DNA from: Acinetobacter sp. SFB
GTDB lineage: Bacteria > Pseudomonadota > Gammaproteobacteria > Pseudomonadales > Moraxellaceae
Direction of reading: 5' to 3'
Assembly: GCF_001647545.1 (NCBI RefSeq)
Contig: NZ_LSZH01000013.1
Coordinates: forward strand, 154,525 to 218,524
Length of the DNA: 64,000 bases
A program made the translations under genes and the position numbers. A model generated the notes under the pieces. That model was given only the letters and a program-made list of their open reading frames with translations. It was not told the origin of the DNA and ran no database searches. Of the stretch, positions 1 through 9,582 are shown one piece after another; positions within the stretch are counted from its first letter, which is position 1; each line of letters opens with the position of its first letter.

Positions 1-116
1 TTACTTAAAGTGAACGAGGCTGAGCTACCGACTCTTTTGACCCCTCTCTCGTTCTGGTTTATATTTAATTTGAATAAAAATAAGTCTGTGGAACTTAATT
101 CCTGCTGGAGTGGAGA

Positions 117-572
117 ATGAAAACAATAACCGAATGGCTAGATGAATACAGTGACAGCCATCAAGACAAAACCAACAAAGCCATTCATTGGGTGTGTGTG
201 CCTGCAATCCTTTTTTCAATCATTGGAATTCTTGCTCATTTCAGTGCGTTACTTACCGCCCTGATATTAGTGTTAACTTTTATTTTTTATGCGCGCCTTG
301 ATCTGGTACTTGCTGTGGCAATGGCAGCCCTATTGATTGTTATGGCATGGCTTATTTTCATTTTACCTGTGGGTACCGGATTTTATAGCACAATTTTCGT
401 TTTGGCCTGGATTGGACAGTTTTATGGGCACAAAGTCGAAGGTAAAAAGCCTTCTTTCCTTAAAGATCTCCAATTCCTCCTCATTGGCCCGGTATGGTGT
501 ATGGATGCCTATCTAGGTAAATTGATACCCAAATGGGAAAAACGCCAAAAATCGCAAATGAGGGTGATTTAG
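117..572 (+). CDS. Mpo1-like (DUF962) membrane protein
   Basis: A 151-residue polytopic membrane protein of the DUF962/Mpo1 family. The yeast member Mpo1 is an Fe(II)-dependent dioxygenase acting on 2-hydroxy fatty acids; the role of bacterial members is largely untested. The family's histidine pattern is visible: H15 and H24 near the N-terminus, and the GQFYGHKVEGKKP block at residues 100-112 after three or four hydrophobic segments. A GGAG-type ribosome site lies just before the ATG. It appears to be a single gene. Family assignment is firm; the reaction is inferred only from the family. Confidence 0.85.
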   Translation: MKTITEWLDEYSDSHQDKTNKAIHWVCVPAILFSIIGILAHFSALLTALILVLTFIFYARLDLVLAVAMAALLIVMAWLIFILPVGTGFYSTIFVLAWIGQFYGHKVEGKKPSFLKDLQFLLIGPVWCMDAYLGKLIPKWEKRQKSQMRVI

Positions 573-605
573 ACACCTTCATCATTTTAGCCTTTCGAAG
601 AACCC

Positions 606-1139
606 TTATTGATAGGTTCTTCCTTTATACTTTAACCAACCATTAGTATGATTTTTTTGTGGATCATGATGAGTCCAGTGAATTACCCCACCTTGATCAC
701 TGTACTCATATTCACCATAAAATTGCACAATTTCACCCTTTTTCAAGTCATCCAAGCGTGGGCTTAAGTCGATATTATGAGCCACCAATACCGTTTGCCC
801 ATTCCCCAATTCCAAAATAAATTTTTGATGCCGTAAACCCTCATTATCATCATGCAAAACAGCTTTCACTCGCCCACTTGATTGAACTTGAATATCACTT
901 TTTTGTTCTCGAAATGCCTGTTGAATTTTTCGATCATCATTTTGCGTGGGTAAAATTACTGGTTTCGATTTTATCGATGCTGGCTGATGTTCTGTTTTCG
1001 ATAAAATTTCAGTTTGTGATTTTGAATTATCCTGAGTTTGATTTGAAGTATTTTGCTGTTCTTGTAAATCAATTCCAAAATATGCGGCAGTTAATACAAT
1101 AATAACTGCGCCAATTCCCAAATTGGTTTTATTTGCCAT
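606..1139 (-). CDS. DUF3465 family protein, membrane-anchored or secreted
   Basis: From the ATG at 1139 the protein starts MANKTNLGIG, followed by a hydrophobic segment, a Gln/Ser/Lys-rich linker and a C-terminal domain of about 110 residues with the DUF3465 pattern (HQKFILELGNGQ, then GEYEYSDQGGVIHWTHHDP and GWLKYKGRTY). This domain resembles small OB-fold-like periplasmic domains. The reading frame extends to 1214, but a good minus-strand TATAAT at 1175-1170 places transcription start below that, so 1154 or 1139 is the likely start. No function is known for the family. Confidence 0.8.
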   Translation of the reverse strand: MANKTNLGIGAVIIVLTAAYFGIDLQEQQNTSNQTQDNSKSQTEILSKTEHQPASIKSKPVILPTQNDDRKIQQAFREQKSDIQVQSSGRVKAVLHDDNEGLRHQKFILELGNGQTVLVAHNIDLSPRLDDLKKGEIVQFYGEYEYSDQGGVIHWTHHDPQKNHTNGWLKYKGRTYQ

Positions 1140-1379
1140 TCGTTTTTTCTGCATCAAATTTAGCTTGAGATTATAGCCTACAAATCCACCTATCCACGAA
1201 ATCCGCGAAGACAATGCATCGCTTTTATGTTCTCAAAAACTAAAACACTTTCTGTGCTTTTAAAATCCTTAATTCCACTCCAAATAACTTAAAAAATTCA
1301 TGGATTTAGTAAAAATTTTCTGTTAAAACAAAGAAAATAAATCTTGATAAAAATAACCAATATATCAAAGGATAATAAA

Positions 1380-2057
1380 ATGACGTTCAGCACAAACAAT
1401 CTAAGTAAAGTTTATTGGAGTATTTTGCTAATTGGCTTAACCCTTATTTTGCTTTCCATCGACGCTCCTGGAGGAAAAAGTGTCTTTGCAATTATTTATG
1501 TGGTTCTGATTGCCTTGGCAATTCGATCGTTTAGCTACAAGGTGAATGTAACAGGTCGGAAAATTACTACCCGCACCTTGTTTACAGAAAATTCCATTTC
1601 CATCCGGCCTGAATCACGAATCTATATTCGTAAAAATATTGCTTCATTATTCTTCCTGTATCGCCATTATGACTATAAAATCAAAATTATTAACCCGAAA
1701 GAAAAGCTAAACATTAATGCCAATGTAAATGATGCGGATGCTTTATTTGAACTCATTGCTCAACTTGAACAAAAAATTATTTTTCCTGTGAGTTGGGAAC
1801 ATTTTTCAACTCAGAAAAAACTAAGATTAGACCAGGACTTAACTATTCACCCTCAAGGTATTACCTATAAAGACAAGGATTATCTTTATAGGTCGCTATC
1901 AAATATTGAGCTGGAACAAGGTTATTTTAGATTAAAAGCTGAAGGAAAAATGTGGGAAACTACAGTTTTAGCATTACCCATTTCCCAAATCCCCAACTTG
2001 ACCACTTTTATGTTGTTAGTCCACCATGATTTAGAACCCCAAGCGGAAGTTTCCTAA
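1380..2057 (+). CDS. hypothetical membrane protein with N-terminal hairpin anchor
   Basis: About 225 residues from the ATG at 1380, which is preceded by AAAGGA at a suitable distance; an upstream in-frame start at 1344 has no ribosome site. Two hydrophobic segments near the N-terminus (SILLIGLTLILLSI and FAIIYVVLIALAIRSF) are followed by a soluble, beta-rich region. The layout recalls bacterial PH-like or YcxB-like membrane proteins, but I do not recognise the family. It appears to be monocistronic. Confidence 0.65.
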   Translation: MTFSTNNLSKVYWSILLIGLTLILLSIDAPGGKSVFAIIYVVLIALAIRSFSYKVNVTGRKITTRTLFTENSISIRPESRIYIRKNIASLFFLYRHYDYKIKIINPKEKLNINANVNDADALFELIAQLEQKIIFPVSWEHFSTQKKLRLDQDLTIHPQGITYKDKDYLYRSLSNIELEQGYFRLKAEGKMWETTVLALPISQIPNLTTFMLLVHHDLEPQAEVS

Positions 2058-2107
2058 AATACTGCCTGCTTAAATGTATAAAATATTTTCCCCTCTCAGC
2101 AGGATAG

Positions 2108-2524
2108 TTAAAGCGATGAACGGTTATAGATATATGCAACAGCCCCTAGGGCCAGACCTAAACCAATCAAGATCGTAAACCAAATCCCGCTTGTTTCTGC
2201 ATGATCCACAGTACAAGTCGAAGGTTCATTCAACAAATATTTAATTTTAATTACGGGATTATGTTGTAATTGATTAATGGTCGACTCGCTGACATTCCCA
2301 TGACAGGTATAGGTTTGCCCTGTAATCGTTTGAAATGTCGGTGATATCTCATACCCCGTAGTGACCCCTCGCTTCGTGCGCTGAGTATACCCAGTAATTG
2401 GCTGGCTCATTACCTCAATGCCTCGTTCAGCTAACTTCGCTTGATCACTTCGCTCACTACACCCCGATAAGACTAGAAAAATACCTAAAATACATATGAT
2501 TCCTGCAAAGAGTTTTTCTTTCAT
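2108..2524 (-). CDS. putative lipoprotein with C-terminal membrane segment
   Basis: 138 residues. The N-terminus is a lipoprotein signal with lipobox LSGC (C22), followed by a domain with a TYTCHGNVS stretch and a second cysteine (STCTVDH), then a hydrophobic segment WFTILIGLGLALGAVAYIY close to the end. The layout recalls DUF3592-like proteins, but the match is not strong enough to name. It would be anchored in the envelope. No operon partners are evident. Confidence 0.65.
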   Translation of the reverse strand: MKEKLFAGIICILGIFLVLSGCSERSDQAKLAERGIEVMSQPITGYTQRTKRGVTTGYEISPTFQTITGQTYTCHGNVSESTINQLQHNPVIKIKYLLNEPSTCTVDHAETSGIWFTILIGLGLALGAVAYIYNRSSL

Positions 2525-2647
2525 TATTTATACCTTTTGATATTTAATTGATTTTTTATATGATGTGTATTCAACTAAAGCATTTAACTGCTTATTTTTA
2601 TTGGATAATTCTAATCAATTCATATGAAAAAATATACAGAGGGGCAT

Positions 2648-2674
2648 AAAAAAAGCCCCAAATGGGGCTTTTTT
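2648..2674 (-). terminator. rho-independent terminator of tsf
   Basis: The stem AAAAGCCCC / GGGGCTTTT has a short loop and T/A runs on both sides. It lies just beyond the tsf stop codon on the minus strand. Confidence 0.9.
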
Positions 2675-2707
2675 CAAAACAATTTAACTTAAAAAATCAA
2701 GTTAATT

Positions 2708-3583
2708 TTATTGTGCAGCAGCTTGAGCAGCAGCAACTTCTTCAGCGAAGCTCATTTCTGCTTTCTTCTCAATACCTTCGCCTACTTCAAAGCGAACGAA
2801 TTGAGTAACTGTAGTAGCAGTTGACTTAAGAACATCGGCAACTTTCTTGTCGTTGTCGATTACATACATTTGACGCTCAAGAACAACTTCGTTCAAGTAT
2901 TTTTCAACTGAACCAGTTACCATTTTTTCAACGATATTCGCTGGTTTACCAGACTCTAATGCTTTCGCTTCAGCAATTTCTTTTTCTTTAGCGATAAGAT
3001 CAGCAGATACGCCTTCAGCATTTACAGCAACCGGGTTGAACGCAGCAACGTGCATTGCAATACCTTTACCAGTCGCAGCATCACCAGTGTAAGACACAAC
3101 AACACCGATTTTTAAACCATGTTTGTAAACTGCAAGGTTTTCGCCTTCAACAATTTTTGCACGACGTACTTGGATGTTTTCACCGATTTTTTGAACAAGA
3201 GCAATACGCGCTTCTTCAACAGTTTGGCCATCTTCAAGTTTTAATTCAGCAATTTTAGCAGCATCAGTTTCGTTTGCAGCAAGCGCAGCAGCAGCAACTT
3301 TAGCAGAGAAACCAGCAAAGTTTTCGTCTTTAGCAACGAAGTCAGTTTGGCAGTTTACTTCTAAAAGAAGCGCTTTATTGCCTTCTTGAGCAATCGTGAT
3401 CGCGCCATCAGCAGCAATGTTACCTGCTTTTTTAGCAGCTTTTGCTTGACCTGATTTACGAAGGTTATCAATCGCTAATTCAACATCACCATTCGATTCT
3501 GTTAATGCTTTTTTGCATTCCATCATTGCAAGACCAGTACGGTCACGTAATTCTTTTACCATGCTCGCAGTAACTGCAGTCAT
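2708..3583 (-). CDS. tsf: translation elongation factor EF-Ts
   Basis: 291 residues, the usual length. EF-Ts is the guanine-nucleotide exchange factor for EF-Tu. The N-terminal UBA-like helix region (VKELRDRTGLAMMECKKAL) and the conserved TDFVAKDENF core motif near residue 80 are both present. It follows rpsB on the same strand, separated by an intergenic hairpin, which is the standard bacterial order. The start is preceded by GGAGAAC (minus strand). Assignment is secure. Confidence 0.98.
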   Translation of the reverse strand: MTAVTASMVKELRDRTGLAMMECKKALTESNGDVELAIDNLRKSGQAKAAKKAGNIAADGAITIAQEGNKALLLEVNCQTDFVAKDENFAGFSAKVAAAALAANETDAAKIAELKLEDGQTVEEARIALVQKIGENIQVRRAKIVEGENLAVYKHGLKIGVVVSYTGDAATGKGIAMHVAAFNPVAVNAEGVSADLIAKEKEIAEAKALESGKPANIVEKMVTGSVEKYLNEVVLERQMYVIDNDKKVADVLKSTATTVTQFVRFEVGEGIEKKAEMSFAEEVAAAQAAAQ

Positions 3584-3623
3584 GTTGTTCTCCTAAATAC
3601 GGTAGAAAAATGAATCTGTTCAA

Positions 3624-3655
3624 CAAAAACGGCCCAAAGTGTTCTCTGGGCCGTT
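3624..3655 (-). terminator. rpsB-tsf intergenic attenuator hairpin
   Basis: A nine-base-pair perfect stem (AACGGCCCA / TGGGCCGTT) is followed on the minus strand by a T run. It lies between rpsB and tsf. In enteric bacteria a partial terminator at this place sets the S2 to EF-Ts ratio; the same role here is inferred. Confidence 0.8.
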
Positions 3656-3723
3656 CTGCTTTCTTGACGCTTAATTTGCCACCATTACATGGCGCAAAAA
3701 TGACAAACCTGCGTCAAAACGCA

Positions 3724-4476
3724 TTAAGCCTCTGGAGCTTCTTTAGCAACTTCTTCAACTTTAGCTTGAGCGTTTGCTTGTGATTGAGCGTACTCTTTAC
3801 CAGCAAGAATCGCATCAGCCATAGCAGAAGCGTAAAGTGTAACGGCACGGATTGCATCGTCATTACCCGGAATAACGTAGTCTACGTTGTCTGGGTTAGA
3901 GTTTGTATCAACGATACCGATTACAGGAATACCAAGGTTTTTAGCTTCTTTAATCGCGATTGATTCGTGGTCAACGTCGATTACGAATAATGCGTCAGGT
4001 AAACCACCCATGTTTTTAACGCCGCCTAAAGCACGTTCAAGTTTTTCCATCTCGCGAGTACGCTCTAAAGCTTCACGTTTAGTAAGCTTAAGGAAAGTAC
4101 CGTCTTGAGATTGAGTTTGAAGGTCTTTTAAACGGTTGATTGATTGACGAAGAGTTTTCCAGTTCGTCAACATACCACCTAACCAACGGTGATCAACATA
4201 TGGTTGACCAGCGCGTTGCGCTTGTTCACGGATGATGTTAGATGCAGCACGTTTAGTACCAACGAACAATACTTTGTTCTTTTTGCTAGCAAGATTGTTA
4301 ACAAAGTTCAAAGCATCATTTAACGCAGGAACAGTATGTTCAAGGTTGATGATGTGAATTTTGTTACGCGCACCAAAGATGTATTCACGCATCTTTGGAT
4401 TCCAGAAACGAGTTTGGTGACCAAAGTGCGCGCCAGCTTGAAGAAGGTCGCGCATGCTTACGTTGTAATCTGCCAT
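3724..4476 (-). CDS. rpsB: 30S ribosomal protein S2
   Basis: 250 residues from the ATG at 4476 ([21 protein letters not shown]). S2 binds the small subunit near S1. The conserved [19 protein letters not shown] and [11 protein letters not shown] motifs are present. The frame is open to 4611, but the start with an AAGG ribosome site and the universal N-terminus is at 4476. It is the first gene of the rpsB-tsf operon and is divergent from map. Confidence 0.98.
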   Translation of the reverse strand: MADYNVSMRDLLQAGAHFGHQTRFWNPKMREYIFGARNKIHIINLEHTVPALNDALNFVNNLASKKNKVLFVGTKRAASNIIREQAQRAGQPYVDHRWLGGMLTNWKTLRQSINRLKDLQTQSQDGTFLKLTKREALERTREMEKLERALGGVKNMGGLPDALFVIDVDHESIAIKEAKNLGIPVIGIVDTNSNPDNVDYVIPGNDDAIRAVTLYASAMADAILAGKEYAQSQANAQAKVEEVAKEAPEA

Positions 4477-4685
4477 TTTCTTTACCTTAAAGTTTGGGTT
4501 AGGCCTCCATATATCCGCATTCTCCACTCTTTGCAGAGCACCCAGAGAAATGTGTCGATATATGTGCGGATTTTGTTGCCCCATCCAACAAAGCCCGTGA
4601 AATTTATTCACGAAAAAGCATTTGATAAAATGGGCGGCTATTTATACCATAGTCACATACAAATTTCCAAAAGTTTTTAGAGATC
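4477..4685 (-). promoter_or_regulatory. rpsB leader and divergent rpsB/map promoter region
   Basis: The 209 bases between divergent rpsB and map contain the inverted repeat ATCCGCA (4513-4519) / TGCGGAT (4565-4571) in what would be the rpsB mRNA leader. In gammaproteobacteria the rpsB leader is structured and is the target of S2 autorepression. A similar role is plausible here, but I have not folded the RNA. Confidence 0.45.
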
Positions 4686-5510
4686 ATGAACAGTACTTAC
4701 CAAGCTCCACGTCGACTCATTAAAACCCCTGATGAAATTGAAAAAATGCGTGTGGCGGGACGACTGGCAGCAGAAATTCTGGATATGATCAAACCGCATA
4801 TTGTTCCAGGTGTGACGACCCTTGAGCTTGATACGATTTGTCATGACTATATTGTCAACAAACAAGATGCCATTCCAGCTTGTTTAGGTTACGGTGCAGC
4901 GCCCGGTCGTCCTGCATTCCAGCATGTGATCTGTACATCTGTAAACCATGTGGTGTGCCACGGCATTCCATCTGACACCAAAGTATTAAAAAAAGGCGAC
5001 ATTTTAAATATTGATGTCACTGTCATTAAAGACGGTTACCACGGCGATACCAACATGATGTACATCGTCGGTGGTGAAACTTCTATTTTAGCTGACCGCC
5101 TGTGTAAAGTTGCTCAAGAAGCCATGTACCGCGGTATAGAAACGGTTAAACCGGGTTCAACCATTGGCGATATTGGTAATGCCATTCAAAAATATGTTGA
5201 ATCTGAACGTTTTAGCGTTGTACGTGAATATTGTGGTCATGGTATTGGCACTGTATTCCATGACGAACCTCAAGTTCTTCATTACGGTCAACCGAATACC
5301 GGCATGATTCTGGAAGAAGGAATGACATTCACCATCGAACCTATGGTGAATGCGGGTGTTTGGCAAACTAAACTACTGGGTGATAAATGGACGGTAGTCA
5401 CTAAAGATCATAAATTATCTGCACAATATGAACACACCCTTTTAGTAACCAAAACAGGTGTTGAGGTACTGACTGCACGTCCTGAAGAAGATTTATCCCG
5501 TTTCATGTAA
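4686..5510 (+). CDS. map: type I methionine aminopeptidase
   Basis: 274 residues. The enzyme removes the initiator methionine from nascent proteins. The metal-binding set is complete: D110, D121, H185, E218 and E249, with H92 in CHGIPS. It stands opposite rpsB, a common pairing in gammaproteobacteria, and ends in a strong terminator. The N-terminus is about ten residues longer than in the E. coli enzyme. Confidence 0.97.
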   Translation: MNSTYQAPRRLIKTPDEIEKMRVAGRLAAEILDMIKPHIVPGVTTLELDTICHDYIVNKQDAIPACLGYGAAPGRPAFQHVICTSVNHVVCHGIPSDTKVLKKGDILNIDVTVIKDGYHGDTNMMYIVGGETSILADRLCKVAQEAMYRGIETVKPGSTIGDIGNAIQKYVESERFSVVREYCGHGIGTVFHDEPQVLHYGQPNTGMILEEGMTFTIEPMVNAGVWQTKLLGDKWTVVTKDHKLSAQYEHTLLVTKTGVEVLTARPEEDLSRFM

Positions 5511-5534
5511 TTTTTATATTTAAATTGCATCTTA

Positions 5535-5566
5535 AAAAATGGCTACCTCAAGGTAGCCATTTTTAT
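5535..5566 (+). terminator. terminator of map
   Basis: A long stem (AAAATGGCTACC / GGTAGCCATTTT) with a small loop and a T run, 25 bases after the map stop. The remaining 250 bases up to aspC are AT-rich and show nothing else I can support. Confidence 0.9.
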
Positions 5567-5820
5567 GTTTAAGCTTTTTTTTATTTCATCCAGTCACATT
5601 ATTTAAGTTAAAGCTCTTTCCAAACATTCAATGTCTTGAGTTATTTTATCTTCTTGGATAAACCTAAAATCGTATCCATTAAAGCCAAAACGATTAAAAC
5701 AATTATTCATAAAAATATATTTTTTACATATCGTCTATTTCTTGCACCCCTTTCTCCTGTCTTTTAGGCTAAGATAGTGTGCTTTTTTATTTTTTAATCC
5801 CTATAAGAAGGAATACTGCC

Positions 5821-7047
5821 GTGGACGTACGTCTCTCTGATCGTGTCAATGCCATCAAACCGTCCCCTACACTTGCTGTTACCAATAAGGCTGCTGAACT
5901 TAAAGCTGCTGGTAAAAACGTAATTGGTTTGGGCGCAGGTGAACCAGATTTTGATACCCCACAACACATCAAAGATGCAGCAATTACTGCGATCAACAAC
6001 GGCTTTACAAAATATACCGCTGTTGACGGTACTCCAGGTCTTAAAAAAGCGATTATCGCGAAATTTAAACGTGACAATAATCTTGACTATGCAGCAAACC
6101 AAATTTTGGTTTCTTGCGGCGGCAAACAATCATTCTTTAACTTAGCACTTGCTTTGCTAAACAAAGGTGATGAAGTGATCATCCCTGCGCCATACTGGGT
6201 CAGCTATCCAGATATGGTGATCATCGCTGAAGGTGTTCCTGTTGTTGTTAAATGTGGCGAAGAACAACGTTTCAAAATCACTCCAGCTCAATTAGAAGCA
6301 GCAATCACTGATAAAACTCGTTTAGTTGTGCTTAATAGCCCATCTAACCCGACTGGCATGATCTACACTAAAGCTGAATTAGAAGCTTTGGCTGATGTTC
6401 TACGTAAATATCCTGAAGTTTATATTGCTTCTGATGATATGTACGAACCAATCCGTTGGGATGACGAGTTCTATAACATCGCAACTGTTGCTCCAGACCT
6501 GTATGACCGCACAATCGTTCTTAACGGTGTGTCTAAAGCCTATGCAATGACTGGCTGGCGTATTGGCTATGCAGCAGGTCCTGCTAAACTGATTGGCGCA
6601 ATGAAAAAAATCCAGTCTCAATCCACTTCAAACCCAACTTCAATTTCGCAAGTTGCTGCTGAAGCTGCATTGAATGGTCCTCAAGACGTGCTTGAACCAA
6701 TGATTGAAGCATTCAAACGTCGTCACGACCTAGTGATGGACGGCTTAAATGCAATCAACGGTATTTCTTGCCTTCCTGCTGATGGTGCATTCTATGCTTA
6801 TGCAAACATCAAACCGTTAATTCGTGCAAAAGGTTTAAAATCTTGCACAGAATTCTCTGCATGGTTATTGGAAGAAACAGGCGTTGCTGTTGTTCCTGGT
6901 GATGCCTTTGGTCTTGGTGGCTTCATGCGTATTTCTTACGCAACTGCGGACGAAGTGCTTGTTGATGCGCTTGCTCGTATTAAGAAAGCGGCTGATTCAA
7001 TTGAAGGCGTAGACGCTGCGATTGCTTCAATTGCTGCTGAAAAATAA
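5821..7047 (+). CDS. aspC: class I aspartate aminotransferase
   Basis: 408 residues from the GTG at 5821, which has AGAAGGA nine bases upstream; the frame extends to 5779 without a comparable start. A PLP-dependent transaminase of the AspAT Ib group interconverting aspartate/oxaloacetate and glutamate/2-oxoglutarate. The motifs GAGEPDFDTP, SNPTG and the PLP-binding lysine K239 in VSKAYAMTGWRIGY are visible. It is monocistronic with its own terminator. Confidence 0.92.
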   Translation: MDVRLSDRVNAIKPSPTLAVTNKAAELKAAGKNVIGLGAGEPDFDTPQHIKDAAITAINNGFTKYTAVDGTPGLKKAIIAKFKRDNNLDYAANQILVSCGGKQSFFNLALALLNKGDEVIIPAPYWVSYPDMVIIAEGVPVVVKCGEEQRFKITPAQLEAAITDKTRLVVLNSPSNPTGMIYTKAELEALADVLRKYPEVYIASDDMYEPIRWDDEFYNIATVAPDLYDRTIVLNGVSKAYAMTGWRIGYAAGPAKLIGAMKKIQSQSTSNPTSISQVAAEAALNGPQDVLEPMIEAFKRRHDLVMDGLNAINGISCLPADGAFYAYANIKPLIRAKGLKSCTEFSAWLLEETGVAVVPGDAFGLGGFMRISYATADEVLVDALARIKKAADSIEGVDAAIASIAAEK

Positions 7048-7070
7048 TCTGCCTTAAAAACAGATTTTAA

Positions 7071-7098
7071 AAAACCCGCGAAATTCGCGGGTTTTTTT
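7071..7098 (+). terminator. terminator of aspC
   Basis: Stem AAAACCCGCGAA / TTCGCGGGTTTT followed by seven T residues, directly after the aspC stop. Confidence 0.92.
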
Positions 7099-7271
7099 AT
7101 AAATTAAAAATCTAATTTTTATTTAAAAAATCATTATGTGTAGTTTCACAACTATTTTCTGATCAAACTCTGTTGTTGTTGCTACAACCTTTTCTATATT
7201 TTGAATCATACATAGAAATCTCGCCAAAACTCGTCAAAATTATTATTGATCCCTTTGATAAAATAATGCTA

Positions 7272-7664
7272 CTACCTGCTCTTCTGTTCACTTTTTGGTT
7301 TATTTGTAAAACTATAAAATTTAGGTTTATGATCAATATAAATTTCTAAATCCAATTTAAAATCATCAGACTGTTTATTTAAAGCCAAGACACGAATACC
7401 ACAATAGCTGTGATTTCGAGTACGCCAAAACGAAGTGCTACCAGACTGATCACAAAAACCCCGCTCTCCCCACGCCAAAGAAGGGTAAATCAATAAATTT
7501 TTCTTGTCAGTAAAGACCAAACTGTCCTGACTCGCATCAATAGTCATCATCATTCCGCTATTTTGTCTACGACACATCGAACAATGACATACGTGAACCT
7601 GATGATTCTGCGAACATGAAAAGTGGTTGAACCAGCTAAGCAGACCTTATATGTTTTTATCCAT
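7272..7664 (-). pseudogene. decayed GFA/CENP-V-family zinc protein
   Basis: Remnant of a glutathione-dependent formaldehyde-activating (GFA) family gene. From the ATG at 7664 the frame reads MDKNI and then stops at once. The next segment matching the family start (KVCLAGSTTFHV, aligning to a GSCLCG-type start) is in another frame. The frame then returns for HVCHCSMCRRQNSG and runs to the end. The second zinc motif, normally FCxxCG, reads FCDQSG, so a ligand cysteine is a serine. It therefore has a stop, frame changes and lost zinc ligands. The open part alone (7577-7272) would lack the first cysteine motif. Confidence 0.7.
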
Positions 7665-7844
7665 TTTTATTTTTCTTAAAGAATAACGTAGCGGCATCTT
7701 AATATTTTATACAAAAAAATTTTCTTACAATTTGTTTGCCTACCCTTTAAGTAAAGGCAGTTGAATAGTCCTTGACGAATTTTAAGCATCTGGTTAATTT
7801 GAATCCAAGTTCTTTTTTAGAACTTATCAATCCAAGAAAGGAAA

Positions 7845-8285
7845 ATGAATAGAATGAATCCCAAAGAAATGACAGGACTACAACTGTTACAAGCCATGTG
7901 TACAGGAAAAATTCCAGCTGCAAGTATTAGTGAAACCATTCCTATGCAACCTTACGAAGTTTCAGAAGGAATAATTCATTTCACAGTAAAAGCAGATCAT
8001 CGCCATTTAAACCCTTTAGGCGGCGTATACGGCGGTTTTGCAGCAACCGTACTGGATTCTGTCACTGGTTGTGCCGTACACAGCATGCTGGAAGCAGGCG
8101 TAGGTTATGGCACGATCGACTTAAATATAAAAATGTGCCGTCCTATCCCTCAGGATAAAGAGCTTCATGCCGTGGGTACAGTCATTAATCTCAGCAAAAA
8201 CCTGGGTATTTCTGAAGGTAAAATTATCGATGAAGATGGCAAACTTTATGCGCATGCCACTGCGACTTGCATGATTATCCGTTAA
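7845..8285 (+). CDS. PaaI-type hotdog thioesterase
   Basis: 146 residues. A single hotdog domain of the PaaI/YigI-like acyl-CoA thioesterase group, with HLNPLGGVYGGFAATVLDSVTGCAV (helix start and catalytic-loop pattern) and a C-terminal beta stretch ending ATCMIIR. The substrate is unknown; related enzymes cleave aryl- or acyl-CoA. AGGA lies only two bases before the ATG at 7845, so the next ATG at 7854 may be the true start. Monocistronic. Confidence 0.85.
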   Translation: MNRMNPKEMTGLQLLQAMCTGKIPAASISETIPMQPYEVSEGIIHFTVKADHRHLNPLGGVYGGFAATVLDSVTGCAVHSMLEAGVGYGTIDLNIKMCRPIPQDKELHAVGTVINLSKNLGISEGKIIDEDGKLYAHATATCMIIR

Positions 8286-8359
8286 GGTTAAATCCGGTCT
8301 TTAAAAAAGATAAGAAAAAGAGCTTAAGTCATTAATTAAGCTCTATAGTTTAATCAGGA

Positions 8360-8812
8360 TTAGCTCGCTGATTTAAATGATTTCGTTAGCGCTGCAAAGT
8401 CGACTTCTGGGCGTGAAGTGCCTTTATAAATACATAAGTATTTAAACACGCTATCGAGTGATACAGCGAGTTTTTTGTGTTCCGATATTGACCAGACTTT
8501 AGAATTATTGCGTCCCGATAAAGCGCTGCCATTCAACTGATATAAATACAAATCATGATCACGTTGAAAAGCTTGCTTGCGACCCTTGGAATAACTGTCT
8601 AAAAGCAATTGGCAAGGCGAATTAATTAACCATTTATCGCTAAACCAAAGTTGCAATAAATCACCCAAATACAAGTTCTGAGTCCCGACAGGCCACACTT
8701 GGATATAAGCATCTTCTACCGCAGTTTGATACTGCTCGGGGTCTTGAATAATAGACAGGTAATTGTCTTGATAAAAAGATAAATTTGAAAAGATTTCGGC
8801 AATCGTAAGCAT
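8360..8812 (-). CDS. conserved hypothetical protein
   Basis: 150 residues from the ATG at 8812, which has AGGAGA six bases upstream; the frame is open further upstream but without such a site. Soluble, rich in Leu, Tyr and Trp, with no signal peptide and no recognisable catalytic motif. I do not recognise the family. The good ribosome site and coding-like composition support a real gene. Confidence 0.65.
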   Translation of the reverse strand: MLTIAEIFSNLSFYQDNYLSIIQDPEQYQTAVEDAYIQVWPVGTQNLYLGDLLQLWFSDKWLINSPCQLLLDSYSKGRKQAFQRDHDLYLYQLNGSALSGRNNSKVWSISEHKKLAVSLDSVFKYLCIYKGTSRPEVDFAALTKSFKSAS

Positions 8813-9011
8813 TCGCTTTCTCCTGTTTAGCCATTTTAGTGCTGGCAAGTTGGTTTAAATCCACACTGTCTGAACTTTCATTCAAACGCTCTGTTATGCA
8901 TTTAATCTAACAAGCCGATTTTGGCTGTGCAAGTTTTTTTAACGTTTTTGATTTATTTGTCTAAATAAAAAGCATACAGCACAAAAATGAAGGAATCATG
9001 ACACTTTTAGC

Positions 9012-9039
9012 TTGACCCCCCATAAAATCTCCTTATAAT
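9012..9039 (+). promoter_or_regulatory. sigma-70 promoter of tRNA-Asn (first copy)
   Basis: TTGACC at 9012-9017 and a consensus TATAAT at 9034-9039, 16 bases apart, ending eleven bases before the tRNA. Confidence 0.8.
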
Positions 9040-9050
9040 CGCAGGCAGAT

Positions 9051-9126
9051 TCTCCAATAGCTCAGTCGGTAGAGCGACGGACTGTTAATCCGCAGGTCCC
9101 TGGTTCGAGCCCAGGTTGGAGAGCCA
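9051..9126 (+). tRNA. tRNA-Asn (GTT)
   Basis: 76 bases with the 3' CCA encoded. Acceptor stem TCTCCAA / TTGGAGA, D-arm GCTC...GAGC, anticodon GTT in ACTGTTAAT, T-arm GGTTCGAGCCC. The sequence is identical to the copies at 12631 and 13155. Confidence 0.97.
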
Positions 9127-9132
9127 AATACG

Positions 9133-9166
9133 AAAAAGCCCGCAGCATTAAAGCGGGCTTTTTTTT
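9133..9166 (+). terminator. terminator after tRNA-Asn
   Basis: Stem AAAAAGCCCGC / GCGGGCTTTTT with a T run, immediately after the tRNA. Between here and 9511 the DNA is AT-rich and I see no gene. Confidence 0.9.
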
Positions 9167-9511
9167 GCCTGAATAATCTATAACTGTTTAAAACATTATA
9201 AAAACAATTATCCAAATTTTCTGTTTTCCCATTAAATCTATACGATCTATCTAAAACATCAAGTTACATTATTCATAGGTAGAAATGTTTTGAGATTTAA
9301 AAAATTTATTATTTAAGAATAGCCAGCTTTGAGTGGACTCCACATATATTTTGAGATCATTATTTAGACCTTTAAAAAAAAAGAAACATACTCTACGCAA
9401 AGGCATAAAAACTGAATTAATAAACTAAAGCATTCTGATTTCATCAACGGACTCTTAAACATTTTTTGATTTATAAAAGTTATCTAATGAGTAAGCAATA
9501 AATTAGCAACA

Positions 9512-9546
9512 AAAGAAAAAGCGCATCGAAATGCGCTTTTTCTTTC
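9512..9546 (-). terminator. terminator of the DegS-like protease gene
   Basis: Hairpin AAAAAGCGCAT / ATGCGCTTTTT flanked by A and T runs, 40 bases beyond the protease stop on the minus strand. Confidence 0.85.
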
Positions 9547-9582
9547 TTTATTCCATCTCAAAATTGGATGGCTATACATTCT

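Noticed and set aside
1..60. tRNA-like string (complement reads GGTAGCTCAG)
   Set aside because: No acceptor, anticodon or T-arm can be built around it; a chance match.
878..1102. Plus-strand frame opposite the DUF3465 gene
   Set aside because: Antisense shadow without ribosome site or family match.
3055..3258. Plus-strand frame opposite tsf
   Set aside because: Gln- and His-rich antisense shadow of the EF-Ts gene; no ribosome site.
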